Source of the DNA: Lachnospiraceae bacterium
GTDB taxonomy: Bacteria; Bacillota; Clostridia; Lachnospirales; Lachnospiraceae
Assembly: GCA_014804755.1 (NCBI GenBank)
Contig: JAAUZE010000003.1
Span: forward strand, 145,969-209,968
Direction of reading: 5' to 3'
DNA length: 64,000 bases
Shown: positions 1 through 9,328 of the stretch, in pieces
How the letters are laid out: every line of letters starts with the position of its first letter
Numbering within the stretch: position 1 is the stretch's first letter
The notes under the pieces: model-generated
What the model was told of the DNA's origin: nothing
Seen by the model: only the letters and a program-made list of their open reading frames with translations
The model's database searches: none
Position numbers and translations under genes: made by a program

Positions 1-95
1 CGGGAGCGGGCAGGGAATGGGACATGCCGTTCCATGTCGGCAGGGTAGTACCGGGTACGACGTTCCCGGAGTTTGAAAGAGAGGATGAAAAGGAC

Positions 96-1274
96 ATGTC
101 GGAGAAACAGCAGAATACGGTGCAGAATCAGGCCGTTCAGAATGAAAAAAAGAATAACCCCCAGCTGCGTTTGATCGTATTTTTGATCGAGCTGATCGTT
201 TTGATCGCGGCAATTGTGGGAAGCGTTGTATTGGTGAAAAGCTATAATGATCCAAAGCGGGTTGCGGATAGTTATTTTAACGCGTTAAAGACAGGCGACT
301 ATGCGACCGCATACAGCTATCTTCAGACGGAGGACGGCATGGAGACGTCTGCGTTCTTAAATGCGGATGTATATGCGTCGGTCATGGAGAAGTACGGATT
401 CGCGGATGAAACAGCGAATGCTGACGTCAGCATAGAAAAAGGGTATGGCGAGACCTACTATGTGTTGGATGCAGGGAAGGGCACACATGCGATACAAGTG
501 GTGGAGACCGGAAAAAAGAACTGGTTTTTCTTTCAGGAATATGAGGTGCGCCCGTACGATTTCTATGCTGAGGATGTGTATATCACGGCACCGAAGGTAA
601 TGACAGTTTCCGTCAACGGAGTCGAATTAAACAGTGGCAATTCCACGAGAGATGATCATTCCAATGAGGTGTATCTCAGCGCGTATGAGACTGCATACAA
701 GATTGACAGGATGTTCGTGGGCGATTACCGGATTCAGGTGAGCGGAGACATTTTTCAGACCTATACCGAGGATGTGACAGTCAATCCGTATTATAATGTA
801 TTTATGATGGAAATCCCCGTTCTGAAGGAGGGCACTCTTGAGCGGATCGCACAGACGCTGCCGGATACGATCCAAAGCTTATATCAAAGCGCGCTGAACG
901 GCGACGATGCACAGACTGCGTTTGCGGCGGCAGGACTGCATGAGCCGTCCGAGACCGAGGCTGAACGCTATGAAATCCTGGTGGATGATTTTTACTTGGG
1001 CGACGACGGATACTTTACAGAGGTCACGTTGTCTGAATTTGAAGCGGATACCTATGGCGGCTATTTTTACTGGGAGACAGGAGAATACCGGTCCAATATC
1101 ACGATGGATTTTAACATTGCATACAGCTATGATATTCTTGACTGGTGGACGGAATCGTATTATGAGTCAAAAGAGAGCGAAGCCTATGGCTATTTTAGCT
1201 GTGATCTGATCTATCTGGATGGTGAGTGGGTATTGGAAGAGATTTATATCAGTTCCGGTGTATATGCATGGTAG
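96..1274 (+). CDS. TcaA-like membrane-anchored protein (start uncertain)
   Basis: The frame is open to the left edge of the window, so the true start is uncertain. In-frame ATGs occur at 24 and 96; 96 is chosen because a short charged, Gln/Asn-rich cytoplasmic tail then precedes one strong membrane segment at about residues 25-48. After it comes a region beginning SYNDPKRVADSYFNALKTGD, typical of the NTF2-like domains of TcaA/YvbJ-type cell-surface proteins, and then a long extracytoplasmic part rich in Tyr, Asp and Glu. No catalytic motif is visible. It lies 33 bp before an SH3-domain membrane protein with the same topology, so the two may be co-transcribed and act at the envelope. The TcaA assignment is by motif memory; the role is not known. 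Confidence 0.6.
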   Translation: MSEKQQNTVQNQAVQNEKKNNPQLRLIVFLIELIVLIAAIVGSVVLVKSYNDPKRVADSYFNALKTGDYATAYSYLQTEDGMETSAFLNADVYASVMEKYGFADETANADVSIEKGYGETYYVLDAGKGTHAIQVVETGKKNWFFFQEYEVRPYDFYAEDVYITAPKVMTVSVNGVELNSGNSTRDDHSNEVYLSAYETAYKIDRMFVGDYRIQVSGDIFQTYTEDVTVNPYYNVFMMEIPVLKEGTLERIAQTLPDTIQSLYQSALNGDDAQTAFAAAGLHEPSETEAERYEILVDDFYLGDDGYFTEVTLSEFEADTYGGYFYWETGEYRSNITMDFNIAYSYDILDWWTESYYESKESEAYGYFSCDLIYLDGEWVLEEIYISSGVYAW

Positions 1275-1307
1275 GAATGACGGCGCAGAAAGCGGAAAGG
1301 AGTGCTT

Positions 1308-1790
1308 ATGAATAAAAATACATTGACGGCAATTCTGATGGGATTTGTGATCTGCCTCGGAATTGTGGTGATCTTCCTGAGCGTGAAGCTGAGCATCCGT
1401 CCGAAAGCGGAGCCTGAGCCGGATTTAAGCGCTGCTTCCAATGTGTTTGTGGACAATACGAATCCGACGGATACACCGACGCCGGAGGCGACACCGGAGC
1501 CGGTCACGGAACCGGCGGTGACAACAGTGACGGTGCAGATGGTGCGGACAACGACGTCGGTGAATGTCAGGTCAGAACCTTCTGCAAGCGGAACAAAGCT
1601 CGGAACGGTCGTAAAGGGTTCTGAGTTTGTGATGATCGAGGAAGTCGGCGAAGGGGATAATAAGTGGACCAAGATTGAATACGAGAGCGGCGAGGCTTAT
1701 ATCAAGAGCTCCTATTTAGAGCAGTTTGAGAAGGAAGTTGAGGTAACGCCGACACCGGAACCGGAAGACGGCGGCGAACCGACACAATGA
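1308..1790 (+). CDS. Membrane-anchored bacterial SH3 (SH3b) domain protein
   Basis: The start at 1308 is set by AAAGGAG at 1296-1302; a GTG two codons upstream lies inside this ribosome site and is unlikely. The 160-residue product has an N-terminal membrane helix (about residues 3-25) and a Thr/Pro/Glu linker (TPTPEATPEP). An SH3b domain follows, recognised by SVNVRSEPSASGTKLGTV and a closing YIKSSYLE, and the protein ends in an acidic TPTPEPED tail. Such domains usually bind peptidoglycan or other wall material outside the membrane. No enzyme domain is attached, so a scaffolding or sensing role is more likely than hydrolysis. It is followed at once by a strong terminator. Confidence 0.8.
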   Translation: MNKNTLTAILMGFVICLGIVVIFLSVKLSIRPKAEPEPDLSAASNVFVDNTNPTDTPTPEATPEPVTEPAVTTVTVQMVRTTTSVNVRSEPSASGTKLGTVVKGSEFVMIEEVGEGDNKWTKIEYESGEAYIKSSYLEQFEKEVEVTPTPEPEDGGEPTQ

Positions 1791-1809
1791 TCACAGATGT
1801 ATGAGACGC

Positions 1810-1846
1810 AAAAAGAGGTACGGTCTTTAGGACCATACCTCTTTTT
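1810..1846. terminator. Bidirectional Rho-independent terminator
   Basis: AAAAAGAGGTACGGTC and GACCATACCTCTTTTT form a long hairpin with one G-U pair and a 5-nt loop, with A-runs and T-runs on both sides. It ends the SH3 gene. Confidence 0.85.
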
Positions 1847-1890
1847 GTGTGGGAACTCTTTTTTTACCTTATAATAAATTTCGCAGCCAA

Positions 1891-1938
1891 AAGAATTTGC
1901 CTATGGCAAATTCTTTGAAAGAACGCGAAGCGTTCTTT
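1891..1938 (-). terminator. Tandem hairpins after the PBP gene
   Basis: Two adjacent perfect hairpins read on the minus strand directly after the PBP stop codon: AAAGAACGC/GCGTTCTTT with a 3-nt loop (1918-1938) and AAAGAATTTGCC/GGCAAATTCTTT with a 3-nt loop (1891-1917). They probably end transcription of the PBP gene. A related hairpin built on AGAATCGC recurs at 8604. Confidence 0.6.
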
Positions 1939-4778
1939 TATTGACCGCCCCCGGCGGCCTCGGTGCCCCCGCTTACCGCACCGTCCTCCGGCAGCGACGG
2001 ATTCGTGTTATCGTCGGGCGGAAGGATCGGAATGACTTCTCCGCCGCCTTCATCGGGAATGACGGGCGGCTGTGTTCCGTAGCCGATGAGATCGCGGAAA
2101 TAATCGGAAGGGCTTGTAGCCAGTATCGCCTGCTGTTGTTCCGGTAGCAGGGATAACCACTGCTGCACCAGAATTGCATCGCAATCCGGCTGGGCGAAAA
2201 ATTCCGCCGTGTGCTGGCACATATTGGTGGTGGAGGCAGTTGTTACAGTACCGTCGGCATTTACCATCGTGGAGCCGCGGAGCAAGGATTCATGCTCAAC
2301 CGGAAGCAACTCCAAAATACCCTCAATTTGGAACGGACAATTCTCGTTCGCGGGCAGGACATCCGCACAGCAGACGGAACCGGAATAATGAACATCACAC
2401 AGATCGGTTGGCTGCGTGCCGTTTTCAAAGTATTCTGTCTTCAAATGCCCGTCGCATAGACCGGCAATCGGCAGCTTGCCCGATCGGCTGCATACCGTAC
2501 AGGTTGTAATACCGCTTGGCATGGTAAACGCCTGATAAGGAAGATTCTCATGGATCTTGGACATCACCAATCGCCACAGGTTCTTGGAAAGATTTCGTTC
2601 CCCATTACCATTGCTTAGGAATGTCGTGGAATTTCGGTTATCGTAGCCGGTCCATACGGCACAGGTATAATAAGGGGAAAAGCCTGCAAACCATACATCG
2701 CGGTAAGCGGTTGACGTTCCTGTTTTTCCGGCAAGTGCCTGACCGGTGAAGTTTGCCGCGGTTCCGGTAGGAGAAACGATACCGCTTCCGCCGCCGGTGA
2801 GCACATCCTCCATTGCATTGATCAGAAGATAGGCGGTCGTTTCTTTGATCACTTGATGCGATTCCTGATTAACGGTATTGTCAAGGATGACATTGCCGCG
2901 AGAATCAATGACCTTTGTATAGAGGATCGGTTCCATATAAGTACCGTTGTTGGCGATGGCGGCATATGCCGCGCAAAGCTCATAGTTTTTGACGCCGGTT
3001 GTCAGACCGCCGAGCGAAAGCGACTGCGTGACGTCCGACAGGATTTTGGTACCGTCGTAATTCGGTGCGCTTTCCACCAAAGTGGAGAAGCCGAAATTCT
3101 GTGCATAGTTAAAGCCGAGTACCGGAGAAATTTCGGTTATTGTCTTTGCGGCAAGTACGTTGATGGAACCTAAAATACCGTCCCGAACGGATAAAAGTCC
3201 ATGATACTGTTGGTCGTAATTTCTCACCGGTGTTCCATCATCATAGTTAAACGGCGCGTCGTTATAGACGGAGGCAAGCGTTTTTAGACCATTGTCCAGT
3301 GCGGGTGCATATGCTGCAATGATCTTGAAAGTAGAGCCGGGCTGACGCTGTACGGAGTAGGCGCGGTTTAAGGTTCGGCTGCCTTCTTTTTGTCCGCGTC
3401 CGCCGACCATTGCGAGAACATGTCCCGTGTGCTGATCCATGATCGTCATGGATATCTGAGGCTGCGGTGTTAAGGAAATCGTTTCTGAGACGAACGTATC
3501 CCGTTCTCCCATTACATATTCCTTGTAGGCTTCGATTGCGGCATAAGCCTCCTCTTCCGAGGAATAGAGCATCTTAAAGTTTCTGTTGCTTTCTTTAAAA
3601 TAGGCGGTAAAGGACTCTGAACCATAATTTTCATAACTTCCGTCCGGTTTCTCGATCGTGAGCTGATAGGAAAGCTCATATCGGACGCTTTCGGGGTAAT
3701 TTTCGGGATTTGAGCAGACCTCATCCGCGATCGCCTGTATGGTACGGTCCTGTGTGGAATAAATACTAAGCCCGCCGCTGTAGAGCAGGTTCTTTGCCTG
3801 CGTGGGGCTGTATCCGGCTTTTTCCTGCAGATCGCGCTCTAACTGACTGACGAGGGCATCCTCAAAATAAGTATAAACGGAAGAGTCGATGATATTTTGG
3901 TTAACGATCTGAATGCGGGAATAGACATCGTCTGCCATTGCCTCTTCATATTCTGCCGGGGAGATCCAACCTTGTTCGAGCATCCTGTCCAGTACATCCT
4001 TGCGGCGTTCCGCATTCTGCTCAGGGTAGATGATGGGATCATATTGAGACGGATTCTGCGTAATACCGGCGATGACCGCGCATTCCGATAGTGTCAGCTC
4101 ATAGACCGGCTTATCAAAATAGCGCAGGGATGCAGCCTGAACGCCGAGTGTGGAGTGTCCGAGATTGATCGTATTCATGTAGTATTCGAGAATCTGCTCT
4201 TTGTCCATATGTTTTTCAAGCTCGATGGCAAGATACTGCTCCTGAATCTTACGCTTTAAGCTTTCGATAAACGTGCGTTCCGTTACCCAGCCGTCAAATA
4301 CGTTATTTTTTAAGAGCTGCTGTGTGATGGTACTTGCACCGGATGTAAAGTGCCCGCCGTTCTTCAATCCGGTGAATGCGGCGCGCAGGATTCCCTTAAT
4401 ATCAATACCGTTGTGCTGATAGAAGCGTTGATCCTCGATGGCGACAAACGCGTGCGCCAGGTCTTCCGGAATCAGATCCATGGTGACGGGAGTCCGGTTG
4501 GAGCCTTCCTCAACGAGCTTGACCATCTCATGTCCCTCGTTGTCGTAGACGATACTTGCATAGCTTGTGGGAATGACGTCCTCAACGCTGATGTCAGGGG
4601 TGGCGTTTAGGATCCCCCGGAACATACCAAGCACGAGCGAGATACCGAGTACGATCATCGTGATGAAGCATACAAGGATCGCCTTGAGCATCGTGACGAG
4701 GATCATCTTTTTCAGCTTTGTTGTTTTAGAGGTAAGCGCGCGTTGTCGTTTTCGCGTGCCGTATTTGCCGTAATTCAT
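1938..4778 (-). CDS. ponA: Class A penicillin-binding protein (PBP1A-type)
   Basis: This bifunctional peptidoglycan synthase polymerises lipid II (glycosyltransferase GT51) and cross-links stem peptides (transpeptidase). After a basic cytoplasmic tail and one membrane helix, the GT51 domain shows EDQRFYQHNGID, STITQQLLKN and KEQILEYYMNTINLG. The transpeptidase shows PGSTFK (nucleophile Ser), SIN and GKTGTS. The C-terminus is Cys-bearing and then Gly/Pro-rich. The start is placed at 4778 (MNYGKYG) because GGAAGG lies 11 nt upstream, whereas the ATG at 4802 has no ribosome site. An extended -10 (TGGTATAAT, minus strand, -10 at 4836-4841) lies upstream. The gene is monocistronic and intact. Confidence 0.93.
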   Translation of the reverse strand: MNYGKYGTRKRQRALTSKTTKLKKMILVTMLKAILVCFITMIVLGISLVLGMFRGILNATPDISVEDVIPTSYASIVYDNEGHEMVKLVEEGSNRTPVTMDLIPEDLAHAFVAIEDQRFYQHNGIDIKGILRAAFTGLKNGGHFTSGASTITQQLLKNNVFDGWVTERTFIESLKRKIQEQYLAIELEKHMDKEQILEYYMNTINLGHSTLGVQAASLRYFDKPVYELTLSECAVIAGITQNPSQYDPIIYPEQNAERRKDVLDRMLEQGWISPAEYEEAMADDVYSRIQIVNQNIIDSSVYTYFEDALVSQLERDLQEKAGYSPTQAKNLLYSGGLSIYSTQDRTIQAIADEVCSNPENYPESVRYELSYQLTIEKPDGSYENYGSESFTAYFKESNRNFKMLYSSEEEAYAAIEAYKEYVMGERDTFVSETISLTPQPQISMTIMDQHTGHVLAMVGGRGQKEGSRTLNRAYSVQRQPGSTFKIIAAYAPALDNGLKTLASVYNDAPFNYDDGTPVRNYDQQYHGLLSVRDGILGSINVLAAKTITEISPVLGFNYAQNFGFSTLVESAPNYDGTKILSDVTQSLSLGGLTTGVKNYELCAAYAAIANNGTYMEPILYTKVIDSRGNVILDNTVNQESHQVIKETTAYLLINAMEDVLTGGGSGIVSPTGTAANFTGQALAGKTGTSTAYRDVWFAGFSPYYTCAVWTGYDNRNSTTFLSNGNGERNLSKNLWRLVMSKIHENLPYQAFTMPSGITTCTVCSRSGKLPIAGLCDGHLKTEYFENGTQPTDLCDVHYSGSVCCADVLPANENCPFQIEGILELLPVEHESLLRGSTMVNADGTVTTASTTNMCQHTAEFFAQPDCDAILVQQWLSLLPEQQQAILATSPSDYFRDLIGYGTQPPVIPDEGGGEVIPILPPDDNTNPSLPEDGAVSGGTEAAGGGQ

Positions 4779-4835
4779 TGTGATACATGCCTTCCCTTCC
4801 ATGAAAGTTCTAGTTTGAAAGAAAATTATCTATTT

Positions 4836-4844
4836 ATTATACCA
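4836..4844 (-). promoter_or_regulatory. Extended -10 promoter of the PBP gene
   Basis: On the minus strand TGG-TATAAT lies about 57 nt before the chosen PBP start. A weak TTTATT -35 sits 17 bp upstream. This is a visual match only. Confidence 0.45.
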
Positions 4845-4982
4845 AAAGCCGAATGGTAAATAAAGGATTTTCTGATGTTTTTATGATTGTTCACAATTCC
4901 ATACATTTTATACGGGAGAACGGGCGGCGCACGGATATCGGGAATTGCGCGTTGATGTGGGGTGGGGTATTGTGGTATGCTA

Positions 4983-5013
4983 AAAAAGAATTCTCCTGTT
5001 GAGGAATTCTTTT
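4983..5013. terminator. Terminator-like hairpin between ponA and yigZ
   Basis: AAAAGAATTC and GAATTCTTTT form a stem around a 10-nt loop, with A/T runs on both sides. It lies in the divergent intergenic gap with no obvious gene ending there, so it may be a relic or an attenuator ahead of yigZ. The rest of 4803-5099 holds only the PBP promoter and nothing else recognisable. Confidence 0.45.
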
Positions 5014-5099
5014 AGCTTGAAAGACGATGGGGCGAAAGGAATGTAAAGAGTTCCTTACGAGATTGGCATATGTAAAACGGCACGGATAAGGAGGGCGCA

Positions 5100-5756
5100 A
5101 TGGCGCAGGAGACACGGGAAGGGTATCGCATCATGCTGGCGGGCGGAAGCGGGGAAATTGAGGAGAAAAAATCACGTTTTATCGCCACGCTGCGTCCGGT
5201 TGAGACGGAAGAAGAAGCTGTCGCGTTTATTGAGGAAATGAAAAAAAAATACTGGGACGCAAGGCATAACTGTTCGGCGTATGTACTCGGAGAGCGGGGA
5301 GAGGTCATGCGCTACAGCGACGACGGCGAACCGGGCGGAACAGCGGGCAGACCGATGTTGGAGGTGCTGCTTGGAGACGGGGTCCGCAACGCGGCGGTCG
5401 TCGTCACACGCTATTTCGGCGGCACACTTTTGGGTACGGGCGGGCTCGTGCGCGCATACACGCAGGCGGTGCAGGAGGGGCTGAGGCATTGCACAATGGG
5501 AAGGCGGATTGCCGGTGTGCGGCTTTTGGTTACGACGGACTATCATACGATAGGGAAAATTCTTCATTTGCTCGGACAGAAGGGGATTTCGCCCGAGGAC
5601 AGCAGCTATGAGGAGAACGTCAGACTCCGCCTTGTCGTACCGGAGACGGCGTCGGAACAGCTCTGTGCCGAGCTGACGGAGGCCGCAGCGGGAAAGGCGG
5701 CGATCGAGGAGCTGGAACGACTTTTCTATACAAAAGAAGAGGAAGCGGTATTTTAG
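5100..5756 (+). CDS. yigZ: YigZ/IMPACT family protein
   Basis: A full-length (218 aa) YigZ-type protein. The N-terminal UPF0029/IMPACT domain is recognised by KKSRFIATLRPVETEEEA, ARHNCSAYVLG, RYSDDGEPGGTAGRPML and VVVTRYFGGTLLGTGGLVRA. A smaller ferredoxin-like C-terminal domain (DUF1949) follows at about residues 140-205. The family is linked to translation or ribosome regulation in eukaryotes, but its bacterial role is not settled. The start has a good GGAGG at 5090. It stands alone between divergent ponA and convergent typA, and shares a bidirectional terminator with typA. Confidence 0.88.
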   Translation: MAQETREGYRIMLAGGSGEIEEKKSRFIATLRPVETEEEAVAFIEEMKKKYWDARHNCSAYVLGERGEVMRYSDDGEPGGTAGRPMLEVLLGDGVRNAAVVVTRYFGGTLLGTGGLVRAYTQAVQEGLRHCTMGRRIAGVRLLVTTDYHTIGKILHLLGQKGISPEDSSYEENVRLRLVVPETASEQLCAELTEAAAGKAAIEELERLFYTKEEEAVF

Positions 5757-5790
5757 CGAGGAATATCCTTACTCCTTCTGCAAATAATAA

Positions 5791-5846
5791 AAAGAAGTAT
5801 CCCATGCCGGACAGCGAAAACATGCCCTGCATGGGATACTTTTTTA
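5791..5846. terminator. Bidirectional terminator between yigZ and typA
   Basis: AAGTATCCCATGC pairs with GCATGGGATACTT around a 21-nt loop and is followed by a T-run on the plus strand and A-rich sequence on the other side. The converging genes yigZ and typA both end here. Confidence 0.8.
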
Positions 5847-5856
5847 TAGGTTCTTC

Positions 5857-7689
5857 TCACGCTTTTTTAAAAGAGGCGCGCTTTCTCAGCGTCGGGTCAA
5901 GAATCTTTTTGCGGATGCGCAGGCTTTTCGGCGTGACCTCCAAAAGCTCGTCCGTGTCGATAAATTCCAGACATTGCTCCAGACTCAAAATCCGCTTCGG
6001 CACAAGTCGCAGCGCATCATCCGCACTGGAGGAGCGCGTGTTGGTCAAATGCTTTGTCTTGCAGACATTGACCTCAATGTCCTCGGCTTTTCCGGTCTGC
6101 CCGACGACCATGCCGGAGTAGACCTTTTCGCCCGGTCCGATAAAGAGCGTTCCGCGCTCCTGCGCGTTAAACAGTCCGTAGGTGATCGCCTCGCCCGCCT
6201 CAAAAGCGATGAGGGAGCCCAGCTTGCGGTATTGAATGTCGCCCTTATAAGGACCGTAGCCGTTAAAGATCGTATTCATGATGCCGTTGCCCTTCGTATC
6301 GGTCATGAATTCCCCGCGATAACCGATCAGACCGCGGGAGGGAATAGAGAACTCTAAACGGGTATAGCTTCCGGTCGCCTGTGTCATATTGAGCAGTTCG
6401 CCCTTGCGCTCGCTCAATTTTTGGATGACGGCGCCGGAAAACTCCTCCGGCACGTCAATATAGGCAAGCTCCATCGGTTCCAGCTTTTTACCGTTTTCAT
6501 CGGTATGATAGAGCACCTCCGCCTTGCTGACGGCAAACTCGTAGCCCTCGCGCCGCATATTCTCGATCAGAACAGATAAATGCAGTTCGCCGCGTCCCGA
6601 TACCTTAAAGGAATCCGTTGAGTCGGTTTCTTCGACGCGCAGGGAAACGTCCGTATTTAATTCGCGCATCAGACGATCCTTGATGTGGCGGCTCGTGACG
6701 AATTTTCCTTCCTGTCCGGCAAGCGGGGAGTCGTTCACGATAAAGTGCATCGCGATGGTTGGCTCGCTGATTTTTTGGAACGGGATGGGAGTCGGATTGT
6801 CGGGAGAACACAGGGTATCTCCGATGTGAAGATCCGCAATCCCTGAAAGCGCGACGATGGAGCCGATGTCCGCGCTTGTTACTTCTACCTTATTTAATCC
6901 GTCAAACTCATAGAGCTTGCTCACTTTTACTTTTTTGAATTTATCCGGCTCGTGGTGGTTGACGATAACGACTTCCTGATTGACCTTGACGGAGCCGTTA
7001 TCCACCTTGCCGACGCCGATCCTGCCGACATATTCGTTGTAGTCGATCGTGCTGATCAGGATCTGCGTGCCTGCGTCCGGGTCACCCTCGGGCGCGGGGA
7101 TGTGGGAAAGAATCGTGTCGAACAGCGGCGTCATATCCTTATTTTTTACGGTAAGATTCAAGGTTGCCGTGCCTGTTTTGGCGGATGCAAAGACAAAGGG
7201 GCAGTCCAGCTGGTCGTCGTTGGCGTCCAAATCCAAAAACAGCTCTAAGACCTCATCCACGACGTCCTCGGGACGTGCCTCGGGGCGGTCGCATTTATTG
7301 ATGCAGACAATGACTGCAAGATTCAATTCCAGTGCTTTTTTTAACACAAACTTCGTCTGCGGCATCGGACCCTCAAAGGCGTCTACGACGAGGATGACGC
7401 CGTTTACCATTTTTAAGACACGTTCGACTTCGCCGCCGAAATCCGCGTGTCCGGGCGTGTCGATGATATTGATCTTCGTCCCCTTATAGGTGACTGCCGT
7501 ATTTTTGGAGAGAATCGTGATGCCGCGCTCACGCTCAATGGCGTTGGAATCCATGACGCGCTCGGCAACCTCCTGATTTTCACGAAATACGCCGCTCTGC
7601 TTTAAGAGCTCGTCCACCAGCGTTGTCTTACCGTGATCGACATGAGCGATAATGGCGACGTTTCTGACATCTTCACGAATCTGATTCAT
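5857..7689 (-). CDS. typA: Ribosome-associated GTPase TypA/BipA
   Basis: A translational GTPase of the EF-G/LepA superfamily that binds ribosomes and supports 50S assembly and stress growth. The G domain carries AHVDHGKTT (G1, residues 15-23), DTPGHADFGGEVER (G3), NKCDRP (G4) and SAKTG (G5). The C-terminal half has the TypA signatures GRGELHLSVL and RGLIGYRGEF. The length of 610 aa is normal for the family. It is monocistronic, reads leftward and ends at a terminator shared with yigZ. Confidence 0.96.
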   Translation of the reverse strand: MNQIREDVRNVAIIAHVDHGKTTLVDELLKQSGVFRENQEVAERVMDSNAIERERGITILSKNTAVTYKGTKINIIDTPGHADFGGEVERVLKMVNGVILVVDAFEGPMPQTKFVLKKALELNLAVIVCINKCDRPEARPEDVVDEVLELFLDLDANDDQLDCPFVFASAKTGTATLNLTVKNKDMTPLFDTILSHIPAPEGDPDAGTQILISTIDYNEYVGRIGVGKVDNGSVKVNQEVVIVNHHEPDKFKKVKVSKLYEFDGLNKVEVTSADIGSIVALSGIADLHIGDTLCSPDNPTPIPFQKISEPTIAMHFIVNDSPLAGQEGKFVTSRHIKDRLMRELNTDVSLRVEETDSTDSFKVSGRGELHLSVLIENMRREGYEFAVSKAEVLYHTDENGKKLEPMELAYIDVPEEFSGAVIQKLSERKGELLNMTQATGSYTRLEFSIPSRGLIGYRGEFMTDTKGNGIMNTIFNGYGPYKGDIQYRKLGSLIAFEAGEAITYGLFNAQERGTLFIGPGEKVYSGMVVGQTGKAEDIEVNVCKTKHLTNTRSSSADDALRLVPKRILSLEQCLEFIDTDELLEVTPKSLRIRKKILDPTLRKRASFKKA

Positions 7690-7919
7690 AAATAAATACC
7701 GTACCTTTCTTTATTCAAATGCATATAGTATAGCACTGCAAAGGCGGAATTGCAAATAAATACGGGGTTATGGCAGTCCTGAAGCGAGACCGGAGGCAAA
7801 GGTGCGCGATGACTAACATGACACAGAACGGGAATTTTGTTATATCATAGGAGATGACCTCATATAATGTAGTACAATACAGGGAAAAAATTCTTTAAGG
7901 TAAGAAGGGAGAACAAGGT

Positions 7920-8573
7920 ATGACGGATAAGGTAATTGAAAACAATCAGGTGATGGTGGTCGGACAGATCGTGAGCAATTTTGAGTACAGTCACGAGATT
8001 TTCGGGGAGGGGTTTTACATGGCGGAGGCGCAGGTTATGCGGCTTTCCGACTCCTGCGACATCATTCCGCTGATGGTTTCGGAGCGGCTGCTTGATATGA
8101 GCGGGGATTATGTGGGGCGCTACATCAGCGTGGCAGGGCAATTCAGGTCCTATAACCGCCATGAGGAACACCGGAATCGTCTGGTATTGTCGGTGTTTGT
8201 GCGCGAGCTGGATTTTCTGGATGAGGAAGAATTTGAGCGCTATGCGGGAGAAAATTCTAAGACAAATCAGATTTTTTTGGACGGCTATATCTGCAAGGAA
8301 CCGATTTATAGAAAGACGCCGCTTGGCAGGGAAATCGCAGATCTCTTACTTGCGGTCAACAGGCCGTACGGGAAGTCGGATTACATACCCTGCATCTGTT
8401 GGGGAAGAAATGCGCGTTATGCGTCGAATTTCAAGGTGGGAATGCAGTGTGCGGTGTGGGGAAGGATCCAGAGCCGTGAATATATGAAAAAATTATCGGA
8501 GGAGGAGGTCGAGAAGCGTATCGCCTACGAGGTGTCGGTCAGCAAGCTGGAGCTTTTTGAGGGAGAAGAATAA
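7920..8573 (+). CDS. SSB-like protein with two OB-type domains
   Basis: The 217-aa product has two similar halves that resemble the single-stranded DNA-binding OB fold. The first starts at NNQVMVVGQIVSNFEYSHE; the second has NQIFLDGYICKEPIYRKTPLG, followed by ADLLLAVNRPYGKSDYIPCI and WGRNARYA. The second half matches SSB proteins (VxLxGxxxxxPxxRxTpxG, then a core strand with NRP). It differs from canonical SSB in having no acidic DDDIPF tail, so it is probably a second, SSB-like protein rather than the main replication SSB. The ATG at 7920 lies close behind AGAAGGGAG. It is monocistronic and two hairpins follow. Confidence 0.7.
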   Translation: MTDKVIENNQVMVVGQIVSNFEYSHEIFGEGFYMAEAQVMRLSDSCDIIPLMVSERLLDMSGDYVGRYISVAGQFRSYNRHEEHRNRLVLSVFVRELDFLDEEEFERYAGENSKTNQIFLDGYICKEPIYRKTPLGREIADLLLAVNRPYGKSDYIPCICWGRNARYASNFKVGMQCAVWGRIQSREYMKKLSEEEVEKRIAYEVSVSKLELFEGEE

Positions 8574-8603
8574 AAACGAGTGGCGCGAGTGCGCCAATCG
8601 TTC

Positions 8604-8626
8604 GAAGAATCGCTACGCGATTCTTC
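8604..8626. terminator. Hairpin after the SSB-like gene
   Basis: GAAGAATCGC and GCGATTCTTC form a perfect 10-bp stem with a 3-nt loop. A smaller GGCGC/GCGCC hairpin lies just before it (8582-8595). There is no long T-run, so the pair may act as a processing or mRNA-stability element. Confidence 0.5.
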
Positions 8627-8726
8627 CGGGATATAGAAATCATCCAGAAATCATCCCGGCTTGCATTTGGATGGAGAATATGCTATGATAGCGGAAAAAA
8701 TGGCACAAAAGCGGAGGAAACCTTTT

Positions 8727-9218
8727 ATGCAGGATGGACAGATTCAGATTTATTGCGGGGAAGGGCACGGAAAAAGCGCCGCAGCTCTCGGTCATGCCGT
8801 TGCCGCGGCAGGAGAGGGAAAGCAGGCGTTCATCATAAAATTTCTGAAAAATCTGGACGATTCAGAGCTGATCCGGCGTTTGGAGCCGGAGGTCAAAGTG
8901 TTTCGCTTTGAAAAGTCCGATCGGAATTTTGAGGGATTAAACGAACAGGAGCAGCAGGAGGAAATACAGAATATCCGAAACGGTCTCAATTTTGCAAAAA
9001 AAGTATTGACGACCGGAGAATGTGATCTGCTGGTGTTGGACGAGGTGCTCGGACTGATTGACAATCATATTATTGAGGCGCAGGAGCTTAGGGCGATCTT
9101 GGAGATGAAATCGGAAGGACAATCCATTATCTTAACGGGAATCCGCTTAAATGATGAGACCTGTATCGTGGCGGACGAGGTGTATACGATCGAACCGATG
9201 CGGTTCAAGGTGTTTTAA
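8727..9218 (+). CDS. Cob(I)alamin/corrinoid adenosyltransferase, BtuR/CobO family
   Basis: Predicted to transfer adenosyl from ATP to a reduced corrinoid, making the coenzyme form of B12. The P-loop at the N-terminus reads YCGEGHGKSAAALGHA. The Walker B-like strand is CDLLVLDEVLG, and the family-typical LTGI...DEVYTIEPM region closes the protein. The start at 8727 is chosen because GGAGG lies 8 nt upstream. Longer in-frame extensions begin at TTG 8661 or ATG 8700 but lack comparable sites. The length of 163 aa is slightly short for the family. The P-loop has His where CobA usually has Lys or Asn, so substrate details may differ. No other cobalamin gene is nearby. Confidence 0.78.
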   Translation: MQDGQIQIYCGEGHGKSAAALGHAVAAAGEGKQAFIIKFLKNLDDSELIRRLEPEVKVFRFEKSDRNFEGLNEQEQQEEIQNIRNGLNFAKKVLTTGECDLLVLDEVLGLIDNHIIEAQELRAILEMKSEGQSIILTGIRLNDETCIVADEVYTIEPMRFKVF

Positions 9219-9241
9219 CTGATCAGGGAGAAAAGAATAGT

Positions 9242-9293
9242 CATAGCAATCATGCCATTGACAGGAATGGGCGTGAGTGCTATGATTATTTTT
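9242..9293 (+). terminator. Terminator after the adenosyltransferase
   Basis: CATAGCA (9242-9248) pairs with TGCTATG (9278-9284), with an inner CCATT/AATGG helix, and ATTATTTTT follows. It separates this gene from the riboswitch region. Confidence 0.65.
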
Positions 9294-9328
9294 GACTTAA
9301 AAAAAGTCGTGAAAAGATACATAGAGGA